Source of the DNA: Prorocentrum cordatum
Lineage: Eukaryota > Sar > Dinophyceae > Prorocentrales > Prorocentraceae
Reading direction: 5' to 3'
NCBI GenBank assembly: GCA_963575745.1
Contig: CAUYUJ010014348.1
Coordinates: 40,001 to 104,000 of the forward strand
Length of the DNA: 64,000 nt
Shown: piece after piece, positions 9,940 through 20,461 of the stretch
How the letters are laid out: each line of letters starts with the position of its first letter
How positions within the stretch are numbered: the first letter of the stretch is position 1
Translations under genes and position numbers: made by a program
The notes under the pieces: model-generated
What the model was told of the DNA's origin: nothing
The model's database searches: none
Seen by the model: the letters and a program-made list of their open reading frames with translations, nothing else

Positions 9940-10640
9940 CACACTAGCTGTCCCAAACCCTTGACACCCGACATCGGCACTATCTTTTCACCGAACCCGC
10001 CGCATCCAATCTACGACGGCAGCAACAGCTGGGCTGCCATGCCTCTACATGCGGCACGCGATCCTGCCCCCTCAGCCAACAACACAGTCTCTCTTCTCCT
10101 ATGACAAGACACTGCACTCCCTACTCACAGCTAGCATATGGCGCCGGTTACTGGCTACACCCTCAAGATGAGCATACGCCGCAGTGGACCCACGGCAGTA
10201 CAGGGTTCGAAAACCCGCGGTGGCTTTGTCACACACGGGAGACTGCATCTGACGTGGCGTGCCATAGACACCATCACCACACGGCGACTCCGATTATGAC
10301 ACGGAGGTCGCTATGCTATCCAGTGGTTCCACGGTGATACAGCTCCGAAAACCCGAACACCACCCATAGCGTTCTCACCCACTTGAGTCCATACAACTTG
10401 CCGCACAAGAGCATCAACATACAGCGGCTACCACAACTGCACGGAGGGTGCTATGCTACGCTGTGGGTCCGCGGTTACACCAGGCTCCCCACCCCACCGC
10501 AGCTTTTTCACCCACAGAATCCGACGTATGGACACTCCTGTTGACGCAACCTCATCCGACGGAAACTGTGGGTCTGCGATCATGCAGGGCTCCCAAACCC
10601 GCCGCAACATTATCACCCGCAATGGTCAGGATCAACGCCA
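9940..10640. repeat. Degenerate tandem repeat, about 105-135 bp
   Basis: A pattern TGGGTCCNCGG, CAGGGNTCCNAAACCCGC, TTNTCACCCAC recurs near 10190, 10325, 10463 and 10567, with weaker traces upstream. Spacing is irregular. Confidence 0.45.
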
Positions 10641-10839
10641 ACTGATGACTCCTCTCGCGCGCTTCCCTGGTTTCATCTTAATCCCAACGCCGTGGAATCT
10701 CGGAGGCACGAGGCACAGCTGTCACAAATAACCAACCTTCGGCTTGGCCGCTGAGAGCTCCTTCCCACATCCCACTCCCTCATGACCGCCACCGCCCACT
10801 TTCCTTTCAGGTATGCCCACTACCCACCCCGCTAACCTT

Positions 10840-11335
10840 CACCCCCACCACTCTTGTGGGGCGGGACGGGTGGAGCTACCAGCTGGGGAGGGGGGAGACA
10901 GCCATCGGCCATCCTGGCGTCGGCCAGGGCGGCCGCGGCCAGCGGCGCCGCCCACACAACTCAACTGTAAAGATCACTCTGCTCTTGCGCAACCTCCCTC
11001 GCTCACTTTGCCACCTTTGCAGCCGCACCCTGCACGCTGCTCTCAACTCTAGTCCTTGCCTCTGTCGATCATGCCAATTCACGTGTCCAAGCTCTCCACG
11101 CAGCCATCGCCTGTCTACCACCAACAACTGAGAGGGGACGGGTGTGGGTGCACGGGAGGAGGGAGGGAAGGAATAACTGCCGTCGGCTGCCCTGGCGTTG
11201 GCCAGGGCGGTCGCGGTCAGTAGCGCCGCCAAGCAACCTAGCCGACCGCAGCACGAAGCCTCACTACTTTGACCCTGTCTCGCCTCCAACCTCGCGAGTC
11301 TCAGCTTTCGCGCCGCCCTTGCCTTATCTGCCGCC
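10840..11335. repeat. Diverged tandem duplication, about 265 bp
   Basis: 10858-10960 and 11130-11232 share GACGGGTG, GGCNNCCTGGCGTNGGCCAG, GGCGGNCGCGGNCAG and GCGCCGCC. The downstream parts drift apart. Confidence 0.55.
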
Positions 11336-11529
11336 AGCCACTGATTGGGACGTGTATGGCAGGGCTGTTAGGGGGGGGGGGGAAAGTGGGTGTGACGACA
11401 TGAGCTTCCGCGCGGCCACCGCCACGGAATGCACAGACCTCTCCCGCACCCGGTGGAACCCCCCAGCGACCACCAGTCCCACTCCCTGGGAGCCCTCCGC
11501 CTACCTCAGCGGGTGAGGGCCCCCTTGGT

Positions 11530-11697
11530 GGTTCTCCTCCTGCTCCTGCTCCTCCTCCTCCCCCTCCTCCTCCTCCTCCTCCTCCTCCTCCTCCTCCTCC
11601 TCCCTCCTCCCTCCTCCTCTCCCTCCTCCTCCCCCTCCTCCTCCTCCTCCTCCTCCTCCTCCTCCTCCTCCTCCTCCTCCTCCTCCTCCTCCTCCTG
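11530..11697. repeat. (CCT)n microsatellite
   Basis: About 165 bp of CTC/CCT triplets with few interruptions. It generates Leu-, Ser-, Pro-, Glu-, Gly- and Arg-rich open frames. Confidence 0.95.
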
Positions 11698-12195
11698 TGG
11701 CCCGCTGTGTGGGGGGCTTCCTGTGGGTAGGGGGAGAGGCCCCTGCGCCTTCCCACCCCTGGGGCGAGCGTGGCCTGCCACTCCTCCTGCCACTCTCACG
11801 CCGCCTCCTCACTTCTCCCTCCCCTCCAGGGAGCCGAGGGGCCTGGCTACCTCGCCCCTCGGGGGGCTCCACGCCGTTCGCGCTTGCACTGCGGACTAAC
11901 TAGTTTGACCACCCCCCCGAGGGGCAATCGCCCCTGGGGGGGGGGGAGGCCGCGCGAGGATGACTCAGAGGCCATCCGCACTAGCAGCAGGAGGAGGGAG
12001 CTCCTATGGATCAGCTCATGCATGAACCTCGTGGGAGAGGTCTGCAGCTAGAGCGTAGGGGGTCAGGTCGTGTGAGGCGGGCGGTCGTGGGAAGGCTTTT
12101 GTGAGCTGCAGTGCGCGGATCCGATTGGCCGCGAGTGAAGCTAGTGTTGCTGCGCGGGGGTCGTGAGCAGTGGCGGCCAGCACTATTGCTGCGTC

Positions 12196-12330
12196 GGGGC
12201 CTCCCTGGCGGCGCCCCTGGCGCCGCTCCTGGCGCGCTCCGCGAGCCAGAGAGGGGTACCTGGCGCCGATCCAAGAAATCCGCGCGGAGCTCCGAACGTC
12301 TATGGCTATGCGGCGGTAATCGTGCGAGAC
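12196..12330. mobile_element. TIR-F palindromic element, partial, inverted
   Basis: Carries GGCGGCGCCCCTGGCGCCGC, CTGGCGCGCTCCGCG and GATCCAAGAAATCCGCGCGG, which match the reverse complement of 13282-13449. The outer A/T-rich arm is eroded. Confidence 0.55.
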
Positions 12331-12370
12331 AAAGCTCAGATATACCGCTAGATTAGAACAAGAAACAAAC

Positions 12371-12525
12371 ACATAAACATAAACATTTGGCGCTCCGCGC
12401 GGATTTCTTGGATCCGCGCTGTGCCCCCCCTTCCCCGGCGCGCGGAGCGCGCCAGGGGCGCCTCCAGGGGGCCCCAGCGCGGATTTAAGACATCCGCGAC
12501 CAGCGCCACAAATTTATATTTATAC
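12371..12525. mobile_element. TIR-F palindromic element (about 155 bp)
   Basis: Left arm ATAAACATTTGGCGCTCCGC then GCGGATTTCTTGGATCCGCG; right arm GCGCGGATTTAAGACATCCG then CAGCGCCACAAATTTATAT. The arms are imperfectly complementary over about 45 bp, with a GC-rich centre. Confidence 0.7.
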
Positions 12526-12634
12526 CGTGCTTTCTTCTTCGATCGATCCTCCCCCCCTCCACTCCGTCTCCTGCCTCCCCGCTCCTCCCCGCTCCTGCTC
12601 CCCCCGTGGAGAAAAGTAGGGAAACGACCTCTAT

Positions 12635-12635
<1 letters not shown>

Positions 12636-12668
<33 letters not shown>
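12636..12668. repeat. (TA)n microsatellite
   Basis: TATATA run of about 30 bp next to Rep-G copy 1. Confidence 0.9.
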
Positions 12669-12670
<2 letters not shown>

Positions 12671-12868
12671 CGATGCTTTTTCCGGCCCCGCACTGAAGCT
12701 CGCGCAGGAAAGTGGGTCCTGGTGTATACGGGGTCCTGGCGTATACAGTTTTCGCTGCTTCCCCAGGAGAGCGGGGACACAAACATACACCACACCACTC
12801 CGACGTCGGCCCCGACCCTCAAAGAGGCCCCGGATTGAAAAAACACTCCGCCACTGATAAGGTAGATG
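12669..12868 (-). repeat. Rep-G dispersed repeat, copy 1
   Basis: The reverse complement matches 59088-59294 over about 200 bp: TATCAGTGGCGG, TTGAGGGTCGGGG, GACGTCGGAGTGGTGTGGTG, AAACTGTATACGCCAG and GGGGCCGGAA. The two copies lie 46 kb apart in opposite orientation. Confidence 0.75.
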
Positions 12869-13281
12869 CTCCAGCTTCCGAAGGAGGGGTGCGGCGGCGA
12901 CGGAGAAGGCGCGGAGGGCACGACGGGGAGCACGGAGGGCAGCAGTGGGGCGCGGGAAGGGGGACGGGCCTCTGCCGGCTGACCGGCGCCTCCCAGGCCC
13001 AAAAGCCCCGTGCTCCCACTGGGCGAGGATCGGGAATCGAGGAGGCTCGATGATGTTGTTGTAATCGTCGTCCAGGCCATCGGTGCCCTGATGACTCCTC
13101 TGCCTCCTCCACGTCGCCCTCCCTCCTGCTCCTCCTTGCCTTCTTGCTCCTCCTCGTCCGCCTCACCCATTGTTCCTTCCTCAGTCTTCCTGCTCCCCGT
13201 GCATCATCCCTCTCACCCCCAACCCTTCCTCCTGCTCCCACCTTTATCATCCTTCTCCCCACTCTAAAATACGAAAAATCG

Positions 13282-13449
13282 CCATAAACGTAAACTTTTG
13301 GCGCTCAGCGCAGATTTCCTGGATGCGCGCTGGATCCCCCCTCCCTGGCGCGCGGAGCGCGACAGGGGCGGCGCCAGAGGCGCCGCCAGGGGGGCCCAGG
13401 CGCGGATCCAAGAACTCCGCGCGGAGCGCCACAAACTTATGCTTATGTG
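13282..13449. mobile_element. TIR-F palindromic element (168 bp)
   Basis: Left arm CATAAACGTAAACTTTTGGC; right arm GCGCCACAAACTTATGCTTA. The inner arms carry GGATTTCCTGGATGCGCGC against GCGCGGATCCAAGAACTCC. The centre holds a second inverted repeat, GGCGGCGCC opposite GGCGCCGCC. Confidence 0.75.
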
Positions 13450-13604
13450 TTTTTTTCTTCTTCGACACTCCCTATTTAATTATCCATTATTGTCCTCTGG
13501 TTGACCTTCCACCGCGCCTCGACCTTCGACCTCCTCCGGGACCCCCTCATGACTCTTATTGATGTACCCTTCCTCCTGAATTTTCCTCCTTAGAAGGGGG
13601 CTCC

Positions 13605-13735
13605 TCCTCCTCCTCCTTCTCCTCCTCCTCCTCCTTCTCCTCCTCCTGCTCCTCCTCCTCCTCCTCCCCCTCCTCCTCCTCCTCCTCCTCCTCCTCCTCC
13701 TCCTACTCCTCCTTCTCCTCCTCCTCCCCCTGAGT
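13605..13735. repeat. (CCT)n microsatellite
   Basis: Near-continuous CTC/TTC triplets. Confidence 0.93.
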
Positions 13736-13914
13736 CCCCCTCCTCCGAAGAAGGATGACGGCACCTTCGGATGATGATGATGATGAATCGGAAATATCTA
13801 AATGCCGGCGGGCCTGGAGGATGCATCGGCCGCCGCGGCCGCACCCAGAAAGCTCCGAGAGTCTTTCGGGGCGCTCTGGGGCGACTTTCTCCTCACTCTG
13901 ACCCTGTCTGACTC

Positions 13915-14417
13915 CTACTCCCCCCTCCTCCTCTTCCCTCCACTCTGCTCCCCCTCCACCCCCCTTCCTCCCCTCCTCCCCCCTTCCTCCTCCCCTCCTC
14001 CTTCTCCTCCTCCTCCTCCTTTCCCACCTCCTCCCCCTGCTTCCACCCTCCCCCCCCCTCTCCGTCCCCCTCCCTTTCTCCCCCCCCCTTCCTCCTTCCT
14101 CCCTCCTCCTTCCTCCGGAGCCGCCTCCTCCCTGCCTCCTCCTCGGGGGGTCGGCCGGAAGAGCCGTCGCGGGCGCGCGCGGGGCCTCGGCACCAACTCC
14201 ATCTTCTCGTTGTACCGCGGCAGGACCATGGTGCGCCCCGTGGCCCCGATCACGGCCTCGTCCCGCGGGCGGGCACCCTCTGCCCCCCCTCGCCTCCGGC
14301 CCTTCCTCTCGCTCTCTCCCTGCAGCCTTCCCCCTTCCCAACCTCGAGCCTCCTCCTCCTCCTCCTCCTCCTCCTCCCCCTCCTCCTCCTCCTCCTCCTC
14401 CTCCTCCTCCTCCTGAG
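13915..14417. repeat. CCT-rich tracts flanking a GC-rich segment
   Basis: CCT/CCCTCC tract to about 14145, a mixed GC-rich segment, then pure CCT from 14345 to 14415. The long Ser/Pro and Glu/Gly frames come from composition. Confidence 0.85.
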
Positions 14418-15115
14418 TGACCCTAGGCACCTTTTGTGCGCGGCCTCCGAGGCTCCCGTGGGGGCCCGACGCAGACGCGCAAGCCGGCGTTGCCGCGCCG
14501 CATCAAAGATCGGCGGGGCGCCACTCGAACAATTTTCTGCGCCAGCGGGCAACCGCGGAATTCCGCCGATTGAATTCGAGCGCCCCGAATATCCGAATAG
14601 CACTTTGAAGGCGCTGGGGGAAAAAAATTGCCGGGGGCCGCCGCGATAAGGTCTGGCACTTCCGGGCTGCATAGCGATGACGGCTGACCAAGCCCGGCGC
14701 CATGGCCAAAACCGGCCACATCCGAAAGCCTGGGATGTTGGAATGTCATTGAACAGCTTTTCATCGCAAATGCCCCCATTGGCTAGAACATCATATCCAA
14801 ACATATCCAAAGATATTCAAATATATTCAAGCCAGACGATTTGGGACTGGTCCTGGGCCAGAAAACGTGCCGTCAGGTCGACCGGCTCCCCTTCGGGGAA
14901 CCAATGCAAGCTGTAGGGTGCGACGCGTATGCGCTGCTGTCGATTGCAGGGGGTGGGCCCAAACCTGGCGCGCTCAGATGCGAGCGTAATCACGCGATGC
15001 GGGTGCCGGCGCGAGGCCAAGCTCATCTCACAAAAAAAAATATTAGACTCTCTTTGGGCCAGCATCAACGGTCACTCCGGCGAAGGGTCACTCTTACGTG
15101 TAGTCAATCATTTTT
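14418..15115. other. No recognised gene
   Basis: Contains local palindromes and an A-rich run near 15032. The motif GTCACTCCGGCGAAGGGTCA at 15071-15090 recurs near 35187 in a slightly changed form, so a dispersed repeat edge lies here. Confidence 0.45.
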
Positions 15116-15117
15116 GT

Positions 15118-15412
15118 TTCCTCCTCCTTCTTCTCCTCCTCCTCCTCCTCCCCTTCTCCTCCTTTTTCTCTCAATGTTTTTCTTGCTGTCCTCCTATAGG
15201 TCTTCTCCTCCAGCCTCCCCTTTCGCTCCTCTCCGGTCTCCCTCTCCAGCCACTGGCATACTTTCTGCCCCTCCTCGCTGCTCCCTGTCTCACACTCCAG
15301 CCTTATCCTCATCATCCTTTTCTTCATGTTCTTCTCATACTCCTTCCGCCTCCTCTTCCTCCTCCTCCTTCTCGTCCTCCTCCTTTTCCTCCTCCTCCTC
15401 CTGATCCTCTGG
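15118..15412. repeat. Pyrimidine-rich (CCT/TTCTCC) tract
   Basis: Imperfect CCT and CTT triplets over about 290 bp, interrupted at 15215-15300. Confidence 0.85.
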
Positions 15413-15555
15413 GCCCATCCTGCGTCCAGGACCGCTGGCCAAGATCGGTGAGGTGGCCAGCTGTCGTCGCCCGAAGCGAGGGGGTGGGCGAATCAACTCG
15501 CACAACTGGCTCACCGCACCGTTCGGGTCGGACGGAAAAGAGAAGAGTAGCAAAA

Positions 15556-15711
15556 TACAATCGGACCTAGGCCAGAAGACCATCCTTCAAGAACATGAGA
15601 CCCTCCGCCGGACAAAACACAGAAGACATCCAAGGGTATCCTCCCGCACGAAGAAAACAAGGGTACCCTCCCCGTACCGACCTAGATCGAATACCTCGGC
15701 CCGACTGGATG
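15556..15711. repeat. Rep-E dispersed repeat, copy 2
   Basis: Partner of 1171-1347: TCGGACCTAGGCCAGAAGAC, CTTCAAGAACATGAGACCCT, GGGTACCCTCC and GAATACCTCGGCCCGACTGG in the same order. Confidence 0.65.
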
Positions 15712-16074
15712 TCACCTGCCTGCGCGCCCTCGTGACCCCCCCCCCTCTTGGAACGGGGCAACTCTCTGGCACAGGCCGCGACGCGCGAAGCGCGATCTTA
15801 TCATATGTGCGCACCCGTGACCCGAACAACGGAGAGGTTAGCGAAGCAACTCACGAAGCCGGTTTTACTGGCGCCTCATGGCGCTGGAGCCGCCAGTGAC
15901 ATCGAGGAAAACGCCCAGCGGCGGTGCCGAGACCCGCTGTATGCAGCGGCAGAATTCGATACTCCCCCGCCTTTCCCAGTCTCCCTTTTTCACCCGACCA
16001 ACATTCGTCGAGAAAGATAACGTAACTGACTTGATTGTGTTATGTTATCTGTGCCATGCCGTCTAACATTGATC

Positions 16075-16150
16075 CCTTCAAGGTGCAAGGGGAGAAAGCA
16101 TTATTATCACCTTCCTGCCCCGCCAGGGGCGCTCAGATGGCAAGCGGAGC
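16075..16150 (+). repeat. Rep-J dispersed repeat, copy 1
   Basis: CCCTTCAAGGTGCAAGGGGA and TCACCTTCCTGCCCCGCCAG plus GGGCGCT resemble 27145-27205. Confidence 0.5.
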
Positions 16151-16384
16151 CTGATCGGTCCCGATTCATATCGAGCGCGCCCCTCCGTAGGGTTAGGTCG
16201 GGCATGTTCCCCTACAGGCGGATTGTGGGAGAACAACAGAACAGACCCCAAAAATGTTCAAACATAATCAAAGGTACTAGCAAAAATCGTGCTCGAATGG
16301 GACTTGCCAGAGCTGTATTGGGATGTCTGGACGCTGACGTGAAGCAATGTCAGGACTTCACGCGAGGGCCAAAATTAATTCACG

Positions 16385-16720
16385 ATGGTTTGTAGCGTCG
16401 GTGGCGTGCATATCAAATAATTTACGATGGTGAATGGATTCGGCGACGCGATCATTGCGTAATGTACGAGGGTTTGTGGCCTCGGGGACGCAAGTATTGC
16501 ACCAATTACCCCAAAAAGGTTTATGGCCTCGGGGGCGCAAATATTGAGTAACTTATGAACAGGTTTTTATGGCCTCGGGGACGCGAGTCTGGTGTACAGT
16601 AATTCGCGAGGGTGTGTGGCCTCGGGGACGCAAGTATAACGTAATGTACAAAGGTTTATGGTCCTGGGGACGCGAACGTTATATAATTTTCAAAAGTACA
16701 TGGGTCCTGGCGCGAATACT
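16385..16720. repeat. Minisatellite array, about 40-55 bp unit
   Basis: The unit resembles GTAATNTACGANGGTTTATG followed by GCCTCGGGGACGCGAATATT, with seven or so diverged copies. Confidence 0.8.
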
Positions 16721-17464
16721 TCGCTCCAACAAACATGTCCTTGAAAACTCACAGCAAGAAGTCGATGTGTGCATGCCCATCGGAGAAATGAGTTGTCGCG
16801 CGCACGTGCTCAGCTCTCGCGCGCGCGAGATCCCGAGGCGTCCCATGGCCACCACATGGTTCCAAGAGGGCCTGAGGCCACAGGCGGTATCGTCCAGACG
16901 ACCCTGGGATGACACTGCCCCAACACGATCCCACCATGGATTCTGGACCGTCTCAGGCCGACTCGAAGATGGCCAAACACATGAGCCATGAGTGACGCCG
17001 GGATGGCACGACGGCAACAAGATGGGTCCACGCGCGCCCAGGTGGCCCCACACTGAACACGCGACGGCTGCGCGATCCAAGCATGACCGAGATATGATCT
17101 CAAGGTTACCTCAAGACGGCCCTGACATGCCAGGCATGCTGCAACTTCGAAACCCCATCTTACTTCGAACCAATCCAACCATGGCGGGATCCGTGAACGA
17201 CCCGGGATATTTATCTACCTTATTTTTAATGGGTGGAATTTAATCTGGCTGAACTAAAACTATCATACTAAGAAGGATGAAGGTAGGCGGGATGCCGCCC
17301 AGGCCACAGCAGAAGATTCCATTGCTAGGCTTCTACGGGGGCAAGGGGGTTTGGGCGGGGCGTCATTTACTCCTGCTGTCTTCCGAAAGCCTTCCGGCGG
17401 CCCTCCGCCGTCTTCCACCTTGTTTTACTTCCGTCGGTTTCCGCGAGCGAGAGATGTGACGAAA
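16721..17464. other. No recognised gene
   Basis: Unique-looking DNA between two arrays of the same minisatellite. Short frames only. Confidence 0.5.
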
Positions 17465-17680
17465 AATCGAAGAATTTTCACTGGGCCGAAATATTCCGTA
17501 ATTTACAAAGTGTTATGGCTTCGGGAGCTCGAATAGCGTATACTGTACGAAGGTTTACGTCGTCAGGGACGAGACTATTGTAATTTGCAAGGGATGATGG
17601 CCTCGGGGACGCGAATGCTTTATAATTCACAGAAGGGTTTCTGGCCTCGGGGGCGCGAAAATGTAATTTACGAATACAAT
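17465..17680. repeat. Minisatellite array, second block
   Basis: Same repeat as 16385-16720 (GGCCTCGGGGACGCGAATGC and GGCCTCGGGGGCGCGAAAAT are typical units), four to five copies. Confidence 0.75.
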
Positions 17681-17942
17681 ACATGTTTACGTGTCCCACG
17701 ACCCCCCCAGGAATTCAGACAACGCGATTCGGGGACGCTAGCCAGGACGCTTTTCGGCTCCCCCTCTCGCGCGTGCAACAGCACTTAGCAAGGAGAAAGC
17801 AGAAAGCAGGACTGCAGCAGTGGAAACCTGGAAGCCGCAACTGGCACAGGGAGCTGCAAGCCTGACCTTCGCAGCCCGATGGCCCCGCAAGGGGGCCGGC
17901 GGATCTGTGAACATCCCTCCTGTAGACGAACACGCACGACTG

Positions 17943-18179
17943 TTGAGCAGGGACCGACCGTCCCGGCAGTCCTGTAGTCTCACCACGACATGCTCTTAGA
18001 ACCCAAAAATGTTCCAAGAACGAAAACGATGCTCTTAGAGCATAAACCCGATGTGCTAAGATAAAACCATGTCCGCCAGAAATGTCCTGAGAACATCTCG
18101 TGGAAACCACAAAAAAGGTTCTTAGCACATTGTTTGATAGGGCTGCGCAGGCGAGCCAGGACGCTTCGCCACTGTCTGA
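17943..18179. mobile_element. TIR-C element (237 bp, 5-bp duplication)
   Basis: Starts TTGAGCAGGGACCGACCGTC and ends with CGCTTCGCCACTGTCTGA, which are imperfect inverted ends. It is flanked by GACTG at 17938-17942 and 18180-18184. The interior has TTCTTAGAAC-type palindromes and AACCACAAAAAAGGTTCTTA. It inserted exactly into the degenerate right end of a TIR-A element. The same family occurs at 20462 and 54855. Confidence 0.85.
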
Positions 18180-18184
18180 GACTG

Positions 18185-19158
18185 AGCCGCCGGGCGCAGC
18201 TGGGCGCCGTCGCGCCGCTGCGCGGCCCCAGAGGCGCCCCCGAGCGCCCCCGAGCGCCGCTGGGCGCCGCGGCGCCGCCGTACGCGCGCCGCTGCCGGGC
18301 GCCGCCGAGCGCCACCGGTGCCGGCAGTCCGCTGGGGCGAGGCCGGGCAGCCGGCGCGCCCGCGGGCCGCGGCGGCGACGGCGAGGGCCAGAACGAGTGC
18401 CAGGAGTGTGACCAGGCGGTGCTCCTGGTCAAGGGGAGCACGTCCAAATCTCGCTGAGGGGCAAGAGTCTGCTCAAGAAAGGCCGGCGGCACCTGCAGGT
18501 GCCTCGAGTGCAGCGAGCGCGACACACACCTCGTTGGCGCCGATCGCGGGAAGCCTGCCGACCTGTGGAAATACATGGCCACCGCCCCGTGCACGACGGC
18601 CTGGGGCAAGACGATCATTGGCCAGCACTTCCCCCTCCACAAGATGATCGAGGACGGCAGCCCTGCGACGGCAACAGCAGTACTAGTCAAAACAGTGCGA
18701 AGACCGAATCAAGAGTCGCAGCAGAAGCGGCATCCGCCTTCAGAAGGGCCCCAAGGGAAGACATGGCTCTCTTCAAAATCATTATGCTGCATCCTCAAGG
18801 GACCTCAACTGTCCCGTCGAATCCGCGTCGAATCCATGTCGGCCTCGTCGGATCCGTGTCGATTCCGTGTCGAATCCGCGAGTGCACGCCAAATCCGCGT
18901 CTAGCCCGCATCGAGCCCGCGTCGGGCACAAGAAAAGAGACCCATTTTAGGGGACCGGCGAGGCCCCCCGCAGATGCAACGTAAGATCTCGTGTTTCTCT
19001 ACGGCTGCCCGCTCACCAATACGAAACAACTGCCTGTCTGCTCGGACTGCGGGTCCGAGCTGGACCCGCTACCGGGCCCCAGCGAGATCATCAAAATCGG
19101 GACTCACAAGGGGGCCAAGTTCTCCGACGCCGCGGCCGACCCGAGGCTCATCTGGCTA
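18185..19158 (+). pseudogene. Decayed Copia-like retroelement, Cys-rich N-terminal region
   Basis: GC-rich sequence with short reading segments interrupted by frameshifts. Visible fragments include CQECDQAVLLVKG (about 18400), CLECSERDTHLVGADRGKP (about 18505), KYMATAPCTTAWGKTIIGQH (about 18565) and CSDCGSELDPLPGPSEIIKI (about 19040), i.e. paired CxxC motifs suggestive of small zinc-binding modules. I do not recognise the family. Placement upstream of the methyltransferase-like and integrase segments suggests a gag or N-terminal region of the same element, but a separate captured host gene is possible. The segment is cut by a TIR-A insertion at 19159, after which the reading resumes with YIWYDKWALNEIVEKDEPVH. 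Confidence 0.4.
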
Positions 19159-19350
19159 TTATGTCGGCCTGTCCCCCTACAGAGGGATTTTCGACAAAAA
19201 AACAAACAATACCCTGAAAATGCCCCAAGAAAATCAAAAAATAAATAAAAAATAATCCCCAGATGATGTTTTGATTATTTTTTGGCTATTTTGGAAGTAT
19301 TTCTTATTTTTCGTCGAAAACCCCCCTGTAGGGGGAAAGACCCGACTTAC
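19159..19350. mobile_element. TIR-A element, short form, inserted in the retroelement
   Basis: Left end TTATGTCGGCCTGTCCCCCT then ACAGAGGGATTTTCGAC; right end GTCGAAAACCCCCCTGTAGG then GGGAAAGACCCGACTTAC. These are about 38-bp inverted ends around an A/T-rich core. Flanks TCTGGCTA and ATCTGGTA are compatible with an imperfect target duplication. Removing it rejoins a reading segment of the host element. Confidence 0.8.
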
Positions 19351-19930
19351 ATCTGGTACGACAAGTGGGCATTGAACGAAATTGTCGAGAAGGACGAGCC
19401 CGTGCACGTCGGGCTCTGCCGCTATGGCTACTTTCTCTACGGCATCCTGCGGGTGGCCCCCGACAGGTTCACCACCAACTTGCCATCGCTCGGACGTCCA
19501 TTCCCTGTGCATATTTCGGTCTCGTGCGTGCTTCTGTTTGCTCGATGATCCAGGATGCTCCTCCAGGGCCCTCGCCGAGAAAAAAATGCACACGTCCGAG
19601 CGATGCCAGGCCAAGGAACGAGATGGAGAAGTATTGCCTCAGCTCTAGCGATAGCGGCTGGATGGAGGTCAACGCTGGCCAGTGCACGATCCCCATGCAC
19701 CCGAACAACACTTCGTGGATGTGCTCAGCGGGAGCACCGACGCGGAGGACGCATTCACCTGCTCCATCGTGGACGACGGCAAGGGGCCCGACACGTTCGT
19801 CGCTGAGGCTGTGAAGTGCGGAGGCTGCCGCAAGCTGTCCAACCGAAAGGCTAAGAAGGTCGCGGCTTCGGCGCAGAAGGTCGCCAACACCGACGATGTT
19901 GTCCAGGCCGCCGATTCCAGGACGCCGAAC
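19351..19930 (+). pseudogene. Decayed Copia-like retroelement, second Cys-rich segment
   Basis: Reads YIWYDKWALNEIVEKDEPVH then VGLCRYGYFLYGILRVAPDR (19352-19470), shifts frame, then continues with DAFTCSIVDDGKGPDTFVAE and AVKCGGCRKLSNRKAKKV (19750-19860). The CGGC motif again suggests metal binding. It runs without a stop into the methyltransferase-like domain in the frame beginning at 19682. Confidence 0.45.
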
Positions 19931-20461
19931 CGGGCTAGGCTAACATCAGACTGCCGCTCATGGGTCAAGCAGACGCCCTATGGTCAGACGGGGCCCACGA
20001 TACTCACGTCGAACATGGGCCTCAACGTCGGCGTGCCACTCGACAAGAACATGGGCTGGGACGCCACCACCAAGCGCGGTCAGCGCATGTACGACCAGCA
20101 AATCCTGAACGATGAGCCCTACTTTTCAGTGGTAGCGCACCCGTGCTCGCCATGGGCTAACTGGAGCCGCCTCAACGTGAGTCGAAACGACCACGAGCTC
20201 GCCAAGAGGATCGCGAAGACGCGGGAGGCTCACCGACCCATCCTGACCAAAGTCAACCAGTCCGTGATCCGCAGGGTTCGGAGGGGCTGCCACGCGGTCA
20301 TGGAGCATCCATGTGGCGCGGAAGCTCTGGATCCGCCGGAGATGGACGGTACCCGTAATCCGATCGACGAGGGGACGATCCGGGTGGCCGACTTCGACGG
20401 CTGCCAGTTCGGCTACGGGGTCAGCGGAAGCGGCCTGCCAAACACGAAGCCCATGCGCATC
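19931..20461 (+). pseudogene. PCxPW methyltransferase-like domain of the decayed Copia-like element
   Basis: In the frame 19682-20488, residues about 100-262 read TILTSNMGLNVGVPLDKNMG, then VVAHPCSPWANWSRLN, an AHRPILTKVNQSVI helix, VMEHPCGAEALDPPEM and FDGCQFGYGVSGSGLPNTKP. The arrangement of a PC motif, then an EHP motif, then a C-terminal KPM segment resembles the domain in dinoflagellate retroelement polyproteins whose PCxxW core recalls motif IV (PC) of C5-cytosine methyltransferases. Catalytic activity is not implied. A TIR-C element interrupts the frame immediately after KPMRI; the reading continues beyond it as STTTDAAIDAVDGVRCRGCP. Confidence 0.55.

Larger units (their letters stand above)
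16193..17942. mobile_element. Probable long TIR-A element enclosing minisatellite arrays
   Basis: Left end TTAGGTCGGGCATGTTCCCC with CTACAGGCGGATT at 16193. A degenerate right end, CCTCCTGTAGACGAACACGC then ACGACT, lies at about 17918-17941. No right end was seen nearer and no left end nearer the right one, so the pair probably bounds one element. Its body holds two arrays of the same roughly 45-bp repeat (16385-16720, 17465-17680). No target duplication is visible; the right boundary was later hit by a TIR-C insertion. Pairing is inference. Confidence 0.45.

Noticed and set aside
9322-10104. 260-codon plus-strand frame as a gene
   Set aside because: Not excluded, but no domain, no homologous repeat elsewhere and unremarkable composition; left as unassigned.
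10140-10225. tRNA-like GGGTTCGAAAACCC
   Set aside because: No A box or acceptor stem upstream, and the motif is part of a degenerate tandem repeat.
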